Positions 1-9,737 of a stretch of DNA of 41,588 bases are shown here, piece after piece. Position numbers and translations under genes: made by a program. Numbering within the stretch: position 1 is the stretch's first letter; each line of letters starts with the position of its first letter. The notes under the pieces are model-generated. The model was not told where the DNA came from and did not search any database. It saw nothing but the letters and a program-made list of their open reading frames with translations. This stretch comes from Paraphysomonas bandaiensis (lineage: Eukaryota; Chrysophyceae), in NCBI GenBank assembly GCA_965644295.1, contig CBFFRP010000177.1:1-41588 (forward strand). Direction: 5' to 3'.

Positions 1-84
1 CTCGTCTATATCTTCACTCGAGAGTTGTTCAGGTTGATTGTTCTTCTTGTTGACCCAGTCAGAGAATGAGCTGCTCTTCGTCAT
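1..84 (-). CDS. N-terminal fragment of an unidentified protein (partial, runs off the window)
   Basis: Read on the minus strand, an ATG at 84 opens a frame of 28 codons that reaches the window edge without a stop. The peptide is hydrophilic and Ser/Asn/Glu-rich, beginning MTKSSSFSDWVNKKNNQPEQ. Its amino-acid mix looks like a real cytosolic N-terminus. I do not recognise the family. The frame is too short to prove coding, so the call rests on composition and on the AT-rich, gene-free DNA upstream of the ATG. It could also be a chance open frame. Confidence 0.35.
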   Translation of the reverse strand, partial: MTKSSSFSDWVNKKNNQPEQLSSEDIDE

Positions 85-704
85 GTGTCGATATTGCATA
101 CACACAGTGTCAATAAATTATAACACGAATTGTTCTCGAATTGTTTGGTGTTTATATATACGAGTTTTGAGGACGAGTTGACTGGGTGAGTTTCTGTTAT
201 GAGTGTGTCTGTAGACTGCTGTGTACATGACTACTTGAATAAGCAAGTACATACCGCTATACATGTACAGCAGTACTGTGCATGCATACAGCAGTACATG
301 TGTAAGTGTGTAAGTACATGTCCAGCAGTATGTACGCGCTTGTATACCATGAGTATACGTTATAAAATATATCATCGCTAGTTTTTTACGTATACATCTC
401 ATATGGAATTATATGCTTCACATACAGTACTAGGAATCTCCCTGCGAATTTATTGTATATACATGTATGAATGTCTACCTACTAGGTACTGCTGTATGTA
501 CGTGTACTGTACCTATACAAGCACATCAAGGAGGTCGTTGGCACTGGCACATATCTTCCAGACCCCTCTGATTATAATAAACACACTCAGTATATTAGAT
601 TCCAACTCGTTTCACTGCTGTATGTGTTCCAATTAACTGGAGTTTATAATCAGATAGGAGTTAGTTGATATAATTAGAGGGCGTGCATAATATAATTATA
701 GTAA
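85..704. other. Intergenic; GTACATG/CAGCAGTA-rich low-complexity stretch
   Basis: I see no supportable gene here. Between about 200 and 345 the DNA is a mosaic of TACATGTA, CAGCAGTA and GTAAGT words on both strands, which makes short frames open in both directions without coding signal. The rest is AT-rich spacer leading to the degraded myosin start. Confidence 0.5.
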
Positions 705-3700
705 TATGGATGTGGGATCTGCTGCATGGATCCCTGCGAGCTCAACTCTTGCCAACGATACAATGTCCCTGGTGAATTAATGTATGGTAAACGGGAAGGG
801 CTGCATGGTTGCTTTCTGTAACACATCTCGAGTATGGAAGATGCAGACAATGCTATATTTGTATTGGAGTAGGATCCATCTGTAAAAGTAAAAGCAAAAT
901 TGAATGATGCTATACCGCGCGATCCTATGGGGGAGTCATCAGTCGATGATATAGTTCAGCTTCAGTACCCGAATGAAGGGTCGATATTATCGACCTTGGC
1001 GAACACTTCCGAAGTGCACATCTCGTGATGCGACTGGGGCGTTATTTTGTGTGTGTGAATCCCGTTAACCGAGTCTCCAGGGAGCAAGGGAGGCCACCGA
1101 GATAGCACTGCTGATATGAGCAATAGATGTACGTGATGCTAGCTCGTCTCTGGACGTGTGTCGCTATAGCAGAGGAGGCAAAGAAGACTGTGTCTGAGAG
1201 CCTAATGGACCAAACGAGTAATTCTTCGCGGGTGCAGCGGGTCTGGCAAGACAGAACTCTCCAAGCGTATAATCCAATATCTCCTTTTTGTTGAAAATCC
1301 TAGACGTGACGGACAGTCGACCAGTATCCCTGCATACGAGCCCCTCGGCCATGCGATGAACCCATACCTTGGTCACCTCTCCTGAAAGTAGAGTTTCGCA
1401 AGCGCTGGTTGCGGCTTCGCTGGTGATGGATGCTTTCGGCTCCGCCCTGTCCGAGCGGTGTCCGACATCTTCCCGACTCATCCGTACCACCCGTTTGGCT
1501 TACAACATGAGTTAGTAGCTGACTATTTCTGCGTCCTGTGCGCTAGTTGTTTGTTTTAGGAGGAAAGCTGCAGAGCGCATCAACGTCATACCTGCTTCTA
1601 GGACGACTTACTCGCATATCTGTGCAAAATATTCAGGATTCCCACCCGTTTAATATATTTGCGTGGCTCACTCTGGGTTCAGGAGCCGAGTCTGAGAAAT
1701 GAATTCAAGATTCCTGCTGCCATCACAGGAGAGTTTGAGTCACACAGCATGTGCCTCTTCTCCGACGTATGTGGATGATGTAGCTCGCAATCTGGAACAT
1801 CTTCGGTCCCTTCTAGAAAGTGTTGGAATGCCGGGAGAAGCGTGGGCTGATATCCTAGCAAGATAATTGCAGCAGTAATGCGTTTGCAGCGCTTTCTGGC
1901 TGTATCCGAGAAGTTCGAATGCTGCGACCATCCTCACCCGCCACCAAGAACCATGTCCTTTATGCTGAGACTATTCTTGGTATGGAGACAGGAACTCTCG
2001 GCCCGGTGTTGCTGAAGAAGAGCATAGATATATCTGGTACTAAGAGCTACAAGAACCTTACACAGGAAGATTCTAAAGCAGCGATATTTACTCTTGGTGT
2101 AGAACTTTACACCCGTGCTTTTAATTACCTCCTTAGACTCTGCAACGATTACTCGAGTTCTGTTGGGGAAGGCGCGAGGCCTGGCGGCCCAACCCTGCAG
2201 ATTATTGGTGTCAATGGTAATGAGAATTTCAGAAAATACACCACCTAATGCTCTTCCACAGTTTTGTTGTAACTTAGTGGAAGAAAAGTTCAATGAACAC
2301 CTTATATATCGTTCGTTTCGGCGGGAGATTGAGTTTCCTACGCATGGAAGGCGTGGAGGCTCCGCCCGTCGGAGGTGCTAGCAGACCCGGAACCTATGGC
2401 ACAGCTGCTCGATGTTCCCCCAACGGGAATAGTGTCTTTACTTGAGGAAGCGTGCTTATTTCCACGTGGAAATGACAACGCGTTGCTGGATAAAATATTT
2501 TCTACGCACAGTAAAGGCAAGCTTGTGAAAACAGCAGGTCGCAAAGAGAAGAGACACTTGTTTCGTGGTAAAGCATACTTTCGGAGAAGGTGACTTATGA
2601 TATCGATGGGTTCGTGGCTGCCAATAAAACTCGCCTCCCTCCAGAGATGTGAAGACCCTGATACAAACAGTGCTCATTAGGAAATTTCCCTTTCTTGCAT
2701 CTGATGCGGATGTTGCAGCCGACGAGGAGGCAGAGCGCTCCCTAAGGGCAGAAGGGCGATGGATAAGTCAGCTCTTAAGGCTGCTTTATGTGCCAATCAA
2801 AACCAGGGACCAGACGAAAAAGCTAATCGATTCCATTGGCGGATCAGAAAAAGAAGGCACCGCGGATCCAATGATGGTTTCTGCGTGCGGGGAAGCGCTG
2901 ATCTCAAGAGCTTTACCTTGGACCCCAGTTACCCCGCTCCGCAGGTTCGGTTCCTTAATCTGGCTGAATTTAGCTGCATTCTTCAAGAGAAGGATTTGCG
3001 CATCGACAACACTACCGTGAATTCTATGAGAGGTACCGGGTGATGTGTTTCCGTGCAGTTTTGATGGCCTTCCCTGGAAAATGCCGTCTGAGAGGTGATA
3101 ACAAGGCACTGACTCGAGGGCTGCTAAGGGAGTGTGGCGTCACTGGCGTGCATACCCCAACCTCCTTGCAGATGAAGCCATTGCACCTGTTTTTGGGAAT
3201 ACATTCATTTTTCTCTCAAGGAAAGACTGATAGAGATCCTTGATGGCTTGCGCTCGGACGCGTTGAAGAAATTTGCCCAAGCCGTGGTGTTGATTCAAGC
3301 CGGGTCTCGCATGAAGCTCAGCAGGACATGGTTCACATCCCTCCGGAGGGGTATCATGACTGTGCAGATCTGTATACCGAATGTGGGTCTGCCGAACTCG
3401 TTTTCGCAACACTCTGAATAGCGCGCGGCGTATCCAGGGATTTTATCTGATGAAGAAGATGTCTTCTAAGTACAAACAAATAAAAGGTGCTGTGATGACC
3501 ATTAAGAGGAGATTATTAGACAAAATGGTTCAACGCATTCGATATAAAAGGCTACAACGTGCTACGAGGGTGCTGCATCATTTGTCTCGAGGGTTTGTGA
3601 TAAGGCAGCAGATAAACCACGTTATAAGGGCAGTGCTCAAGCTTCAGACCTTTGCTAAAGACTTTGTCAAGCGCAATCGGTTGTATTACTTTCGCCGTGT

Positions 3701-6700
3701 GGCGATTGTGCGTATCCAACGAGTTTTTCGCGGGTCGTATGTAAGACACTTGAACAGGCCTATCGTACGAGCCTTAAAAATTAGAAAAAGTCAGCGAGTT
3801 GGGACTGCAGCTGTGAAAAAATTACAGTCTGCTTGGAGAATGCAACGCGTCAGAAAGAGGTTCCTTTGACATTAACAATGCCGCAAGAACTATTCAAATG
3901 TGGTCATTAGACATCGCGTTAAAAGAGATATATCTCAAACAGCTCGTTGTCGTGCGCTGGCTGCAATGCACAGCTAGACGCGTTGACTGCTACCAACACT
4001 GTTAATTCTCTTCGTGTTCGGGAAATGGTGAAGCAAGAAGCTTATTGTGCTGCGTGATATTCGAGATATGGAGCTAAGCTCGGTGGCGTACAAGAACATT
4101 AGTACGGAGAAAACTTCCAGATCTCAGAATCGGCGGGGGTTACTATCGCAACGCACACGATAAATTTGGCCGCCACTCTGATAGGTTTGGATGTCACCTT
4201 CGACATTTCTATGAAGCTTATCCTGAGGGGTGGAGTGAAAACGCTGCTTAATTTCGATGATAAACTTCGAAAGTGCGGCTCAGCGCAGACTCTGGAAGGT
4301 AGCCATTGGGCGCACCCACACAATACTGGTTGATTCTTATTCTGGCAGTGTGTACGTTTTGGCCTTGGAGACAATGGCCAGCTGGGTCATGGTACACGGG
4401 CTAATGAAGTAGAGCCGAGACCTTTGGACACATCTGGGGTTATCAATCAGCAGCTGCAGAAGGAAGGGGCATTGCGAGGGTCTGTCGCGGCTAAAGTTGA
4501 CGTGCTGAATGTATGTGCTAAGAGATCATACTCTACTCCCTTACGGCTCCCGCCGTGTGTACAGTTGGGGAGGGAACCGTAGAGGTCAATTGGGGCATAG
4601 CGATTGCAAGGACTCTGCCCTCCCACGCATTGTTCACGGACCCAAAATGTGCGTGTCATTTCATGTGGGTCTTATCACTCGGCATGTCTGGCGGACCCAG
4701 GAATACTCTATACTTGGGGGCACGCGAGTGCTTGGGGGCGAATGTCTGACTCCGATAGTTCCACTGCGCGAACGCTTCCATTCTTTAACAAACGTCGGGT
4801 GCAACTAATGGTATGTGGAGACGCTCATGTAACAGTGCGAAGTGGGGCTGACTTCTATTCCTGGGGTGTCAACACCCATGGTCAGTTGGGCAGTGGTGTG
4901 GAGGAAGGCGCCAGCATTGCTGGAGAAGATGAGTTTGATAATGATACCACAACTAGACATCAAATTCGTGGGAAGGATAGCTGTGTTCCAGTTTTGGTGG
5001 ATATCCCATCTGCGAAGTGGTCGGAAGCGGATCAGATGAGTGCTATTCTGGTAGCTGGAGGGAAGCATATGCTTCTTGCGGTGCGAAATCATCTGTGGGC
5101 GTGGGGTTGGAACAAGTTTGGACAGATTGGATGTGGGCATAACGACGACGTGTTCTCGCCAGTTCGAATACCTCTCAATGGCCCCAAATTCGCCGCAGTG
5201 TTACAGGGTGACAAGCAGAGCCTTGCCAAAAAGCATACAACTATAGCCGGACGAATTACTCATCTAGTTGCAGGGTGGCGACATTCGATGGCGCTTACCA
5301 AAGGTGGTGTGGTATACGTATGGGGAGTTTCTGGCCTCCATGATTCAACTACTACGCCTGCGGGGTCATCTTCATCAATATCTTGTGACCAGTCTGTTGA
5401 TATCAACACCAAAGCGGCGAGCCCTGTGGTATCACTGTCGGGCGACGGCAGTGTTGACCCCTTACTGGACGACATGTCTATTGGAAGCAAAGACTCAGAC
5501 ATCAGCGACATACCACCACTTTGCCCCCCTGCTCTTCTCACACCTCATATACTTGGAGTTCCGAATCGATTGGCACCGTATTCGGTACTTGGCCTGTTCT
5601 CATGCTGCAGTAGTACCTTCTCTTTGTCTGCTCTAGAGCTGGAAGAGAAGGACGCACCAAAAGAGCCCCTCAGGAAACAAAAATATATCAGTAAACGAAC
5701 TTCTGATTCGTTGTTGTTCCACGAGGGTGCTGATGTACAGCGCGAGATTACGGAAAGAGTGCGCACTGAGCTAGGGCCGTGGTCTTATAACTCCAAAGCA
5801 AAGGAGAACAAGGACGCATCCACAAAGAATGTGGAAGCCGTAAAATCATCATCTGCGGCACCCCCATCAAGCCCCTCTAACGGAAAGAAATCTCGGCCTT
5901 CTCCTCAAAAAGGCAATCAATCTCGTGTGGATGAAACACACCGAAGTAATCGGAGTAAAGAGGGACAAGTGACCCATGAAGGGCTTCTTCAGCTTTTTTC
6001 ACCTGTTAAACGCCCGGTAACCTACACATATCAGTCAGAACGAGTAAATGTGGATGATCTTTTTAGAATTCCAGACGAGTTTCAGGAACCCAGCACACCA
6101 GAGGAGATTAGCAGGAGAATGGGTGACATTGCGAGGCGAAATATGGCTGGTTCTACTCGACGACGTGCCTCTGCAGTTGGTGTAGATGCGGAAAATATAT
6201 CGATATCGAGCAAGGCCCGCAAACGGCGTACTTCCGTGCTATCACTTCACAGTGGAAAGAGTGGGGATAACTTTACCACAGATGACCGCAGCATGCGTGC
6301 ACCACGCAGATCTTCAGTGGTGTTGACAGGGCAAAAGGATCCAGTGAGTCGAGCAATGTCGGTCGAGGAGAAAAGGAAAGATCGAGCTGCCGCATTGAGA
6401 CGGATAACGAAGTCTGATAAAGCCAAGCCGTCCGGCATGTACTCTAGACTCGATGAAGACGTGGATAGCTTGGGTGAGAGCATCCAATCCATTCGCCATA
6501 CCAAGGCACGTGCAAAGGGTTCATCTCCTCTACGCGTGCATACGCCCAGCAGTACCATGCTCTTGGGGGAACTTGATGATACCCAAGTAGAAGACGGGGA
6601 AAATGAGGGACTCAGTTTTGTAGCTGTAAGTGATCTCGCGACGATGATTCAAGGGATTAAGAAAGAATCACTGAAACAAATGTCCATGTCCTGGCGCCAT

Positions 6701-6703
6701 TAG
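705..6703 (+). pseudogene. Myosin heavy chain with IQ neck and RCC1-repeat tail, broken by frameshifts (pseudogene)
   Basis: Reading forward and changing frame, the window spells most of a myosin in order. A start-like MDVGSAAWIP lies at 705, a motor entry VDDIVQLQYPNEGSILSTL near 940-1000, the P-loop GCSGSGKTE at 1230-1256 (family form GESGAGKTE), DAFGSA at 1428-1445 (family LEAFGNA), and SSRLIR just after it where switch I lies. Then come LQIIGVNGNENFR near 2195, GIVSLLEEACLFPRGND at 2427-2477, VTYDIDGFVAANK at 2590-2628 and the converter segment EFYERYRVM at 3019-3045. IQ-type helices follow at 3381-3869, such as IQRVFRGSYVRHLN near 3714. About six RCC1 blades run from 4290 to 5340 (GLGDNGQLGHG, YSWGVNTHGQLGSG). 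A basic Ser-rich tail ends at TAG 6701-6703. Frames are broken by single-base events, for example an extra G near 2589 and a missing G near 2649, and by stops in the motor. These cannot be introns because the frame changes within a few bases. The alternative is sequencing error, but neighbouring genes are clean. Confidence 0.8.
4604..6703 (+). pseudogene. Open 3' portion of the myosin-RCC1 gene: RCC1 blades plus disordered tail
   Basis: This is the one long open stretch of the broken myosin gene, about 699 codons in a single frame. The ATG at 4604 is not a natural start: the RCC1 blade YSWGGNRRGQLGHSDC at about 4560-4607 is read in another frame just upstream, so a frameshift near 4645 separates them. 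In this frame I see four further RCC1 blades: residues about 25-45, 68-100 (VCGDAHVTVRSGADFYSWGV), 149-180 (VAGGKHMLLAVRNHLWAWGW) and 222-244 (VAGWRHSMALTKGGVVYVWG). Beyond residue 270 the protein is low-complexity, Ser/Lys/Arg-rich and probably disordered, with no further domain I can name. RCC1 blades form beta-propellers that bind proteins or chromatin. Whether this part is still expressed alone is unknown. Confidence 0.6.
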
Positions 6704-7431
6704 TTAAACAATATCACATATGTTAATATCTATAGTGTATAGCAGCCGTACAAGAAAAGTAGTTAGACTTTTTTGTTTTGGGTGTTGCATAAGTACTCGG
6801 AAAGGTGGTTTATTCCTTTAAGTAATGTCTTGGAGCGTTATGAAGAGTATTATCGCTGTGCTCTATCATGATGGTGTCACTACATCTGTCGTAATATTTG
6901 ATTGCAAAAGGTCTTCATAGCATGGCCTCCGTTCTGACACTGGTAGCACTCACCCTTGCCAGTTTGACGGTTACATAAATATAGTTGCATCTCGTTTACT
7001 TGGCTCTACCCTGGGTGTTACGCATAAAGGGGTATCTTCTCGAGGTCAGCCACGTGTGTACAGGTACTAAATTCTTGCAATATAGATTAGAGAATATCCG
7101 GCGGCTGCCTCGCTGCCTCTGTCACTCTGTCACACCTTTTTGCACAACGATGCTAGTGTATTGAAGGTCTTATTATTATTAGCAATATGTGTTAAGAATC
7201 AGCACCAGTTTAGTAGCTAGATGAAAACTAGTCAAGCTAGATAGACGTCTACCTGTAACTAACTAGTACAAAATCTATTATCCTACTATTTAACGCTACG
7301 GAGACTGCTTGTGCGTCGCCGCAAGCACCAAGGTGCAACCACCTCCGATCTATCTCTCAAAGCAAAGGCAGTGAGCAAGCAGAAGGTTGATATAGCTGAC
7401 ATCTGCTGACTTCAGGATTATTGAGTCCTTG
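6702..7431. repeat. 730-bp tandem duplication, copy 1
   Basis: The block beginning AGTTAAACAATATC recurs with an exact 730-bp offset. By eye I found no mismatch along the copies. The copy begins inside the TAG stop of the myosin-RCC1 gene and holds its 3' flank. It has no significant open frame. It is not flanked by visible terminal repeats, so simple unequal or replication-slippage duplication is the plainest reading. Confidence 0.9.
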
Positions 7432-8163
7432 AGTTAAACAATATCACATATGTTAATATCTATAGTGTATAGCAGCCGTACAAGAAAAGTAGTTAGACTT
7501 TTTTGTTTTGGGTGTTGCATAAGTACTCGGAAAGGTGGTTTATTCCTTTAAGTAATGTCTTGGAGCGTTATGAAGAGTATTATCGCTGTGCTCTATCATG
7601 ATGGTGTCACTACATCTGTCGTAATATTTGATTGCAAAAGGTCTTCATAGCATGGCCTCCGTTCTGACACTGGTAGCACTCACCCTTGCCAGTTTGACGG
7701 TTACATAAATATAGTTGCATCTCGTTTACTTGGCTCTACCCTGGGTGTTACGCATAAAGGGGTATCTTCTCGAGGTCAGCCACGTGTGTACAGGTACTAA
7801 ATTCTTGCAATATAGATTAGAGAATATCCGGCGGCTGCCTCGCTGCCTCTGTCACTCTGTCACACCTTTTTGCACAACGATGCTAGTGTATTGAAGGTCT
7901 TATTATTATTAGCAATATGTGTTAAGAATCAGCACCAGTTTAGTAGCTAGATGAAAACTAGTCAAGCTAGATAGACGTCTACCTGTAACTAACTAGTACA
8001 AAATCTATTATCCTACTATTTAACGCTACGGAGACTGCTTGTGCGTCGCCGCAAGCACCAAGGTGCAACCACCTCCGATCTATCTCTCAAAGCAAAGGCA
8101 GTGAGCAAGCAGAAGGTTGATATAGCTGACATCTGCTGACTTCAGGATTATTGAGTCCTTGAG
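7432..8163. repeat. 730-bp tandem duplication, copy 2
   Basis: This is the second, directly adjacent copy of the 730-bp block, ending in TTGAGTCCTTGAG. After 8163 the sequence diverges (GTGAACATCC instead of TTAAACAATA), which fixes the duplication boundary with a 2-base ambiguity. The near-perfect identity implies a recent event. Confidence 0.9.
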
Positions 8164-8360
8164 GTGAACATCCCGGATGCCTGTTTATTCGTCAAGGAGT
8201 TCCAAAGTCTAAACAAGTGACACTTATTGGTGTCCCTTGTACCACACAAGCATTCGGCTATGAGTGGACAGAACAATATCTGCTGACTGTATATGCGGCT
8301 CAAGTTAGTTTCCGATACTTCACGAAAAAGTGCGACTGTGGTTGAGGGAACGATGATAGT
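8161..8360. repeat. Diverged dispersed repeat, copy A (with hairpin)
   Basis: This copy shares ordered words with 8769-9250: CCCGGATGC, TCGTCAAGG/TTGTCAAGG, GTGACACTTATT-GTGTCCCTTGT, CACACAAG/CTCACAAG, ATGAGTGG-CAGAACAAT, GCTGACT, GCTCA-GTTAGTTT-CCG and TTGAGGGA. A hairpin GACAC-TTATTG-GTGTC lies at 8219-8234. There is no coding signal. It is probably an old non-autonomous element or an ancient local duplication. Confidence 0.6.
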
Positions 8361-8768
8361 GGTTGTGTATCGTACATCGTCGTCCCAACAATGACGATCT
8401 ACTGTTATTTACACTTACTGTTTCACCAGAATCCTTGATCTGTAAATCGTAATGTAGCAATAGTTGGGTAGGTATTTTTAAATTTACACCAAAAATGAAG
8501 TTTTTATGTTCTTTTCTTGCCATTGGTCTTACACGCAAGGTGCTGAAACCGTTCTATAAGCTGAACCAGGGCCTGGTAACCATTAATGGTTCATTAATAT
8601 ATAGAAGTAGATAAACCGCTTATTATAGAGAGTGTGGTTCTCCCTTTATTACTAATTCAGAAATTAATGTCTGATCATTTGCGATATACGTGTAAGAGTC
8701 AGAACTAATGTAGCAAAACAATATTTGGTGCTACAAAAAACAAAAAGCCACTTTCGCTCTCTGTTCTT
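8361..8768. other. AT-rich spacer without recognisable gene
   Basis: A short minus-strand open frame at 8320-8538 has no recognisable domain and overlaps the repeat edge, so I do not call it a gene. The palindromic word CCATTAATGG occurs at about 8579-8588, next to TTCATTAATATA. Confidence 0.4.
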
Positions 8769-9250
8769 AAGGTGAGTAGCCCGGATGCTTGACGTCAACA
8801 GACAGCCCATACCCCACGTGCCTGTATATTTGTCAAGGCCAAAAAAGCGATTAGATGTTCTTATGTTATGCTCTTGTGCTCTAATAGATTTCTGTGGAAT
8901 GCAAGTACAGTTGAAGATGCTATTCGTGTTTGTAATGAGTAACTAATATAATTAGACAATAATTGGCAATTAAATTGCAATTATAATTGCGCGAGCTATA
9001 ACTTATATTTGTAATTTAACTGCTAAAAGCTTCTGCAATTAAATTTCAATTAATTGTTATGCAGCCCCGACGTCTACACATGTGACACTTATTAGTGTCC
9101 CTTGTACCTCACAAGTATTTAGTCTATGAGTGGGCAGAACAATAGCCGCTGACTATATAATATATATACAGCTCATGTTAGTTTTCCGGAGAAATATCTT
9201 AGGTACTTCTTGTTAAGAACACCACGTAAAAGCGAGGTAGCTTGAGGGAC
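8769..9250. repeat. Diverged dispersed repeat, copy B, with AT-rich insertion
   Basis: This carries the same ordered words as copy A but with about 230 extra bases in the middle. That insert (about 8840-9065) is rich in the self-complementary word AATTGCAATT/AATTGGCAATT. The conserved hairpin is perfect here: GACACT-TATT-AGTGTC at 9084-9099. The divergence from copy A shows that the pair is much older than the neighbouring 730-bp tandem duplication. Confidence 0.55.
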
Positions 9251-9439
9251 CAAGGACTCAAATTCCCGACATATTAGTTGTCTGCTGCCTATTCAGTGCT
9301 GCCGATTCAGATGCTGATTATGAAGGAGATATTAATACTATCGGTCAAAAACAGACTACATGTTATATCTTATCCTTTTCATAAATCTAAATGAAAAATA
9401 CATAATCATTTATATTTATCACATCGTATTACTTCTGTA

Positions 9440-9444
9440 CATGT
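9440..9444. repeat. Target-site duplication CATGT, left side of copia element
   Basis: CATGT directly precedes the first base of the 5' LTR. The same five bases follow the last base of the 3' LTR at 14901-14905. A 5-bp duplication is usual for Ty1/copia integrases, and it fixes the LTR ends exactly. Confidence 0.85.
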
Positions 9445-9737
9445 TATTAGAATATGGACTGTATCCTAGTATATTCAATGTGGTACTTGAAGACAATGTA
9501 CGAGAATACAGTGAAGTATGGTGATGTGTAGATGCTGTTATGATATTGAGAAAACTGAAATAGTTTGCTCTTTCAAGATATGTTTAGTAGCGAAAGGTCT
9601 ACAGAAGTAGTGATTTATGCATGGCACAAAACGAGCTTGTGTTGTTTAACACAATTTGTGTAAACGATATTAATAAATCTATCTAGTCTAACAACTTAAT
9701 CTCTCTTTGATCTAAGTAAAATGAGCATTTCCCAACA
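9445..9737 (+). mobile_element. 5' LTR of Ty1/copia retrotransposon (293 bp)
   Basis: This 293-bp direct repeat is matched by 14608-14900 with no difference found by eye, so insertion was recent. It starts TATTAGAATATGG and ends CCCAACA, so its termini are TA...CA rather than the usual TG...CA. The boundaries are fixed by the CATGT duplication outside and the primer-binding site inside. The last 17 bases already encode the start of Gag (ATG at 9721). An AT-rich segment with ATATTAATAAATC near 9668 may hold the core promoter or polyadenylation signal. Confidence 0.9.

Noticed and set aside
240-345. Direct-repeat array resembling a CRISPR
   Set aside because: The repeated words (CAGCAGTA, TACATGTA) are short, irregularly spaced and overlapping, without unit-length spacers, in a eukaryotic genome.
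1164-1490. Minus-strand 108-codon frame
   Set aside because: It is antisense to the myosin P-loop region, where the plus strand gives clear motor motifs.
6702-8163. The two 730-bp copies as LTRs of a second retrotransposon
   Set aside because: They abut directly with no internal region, primer site or target duplication, so simple tandem duplication fits better.
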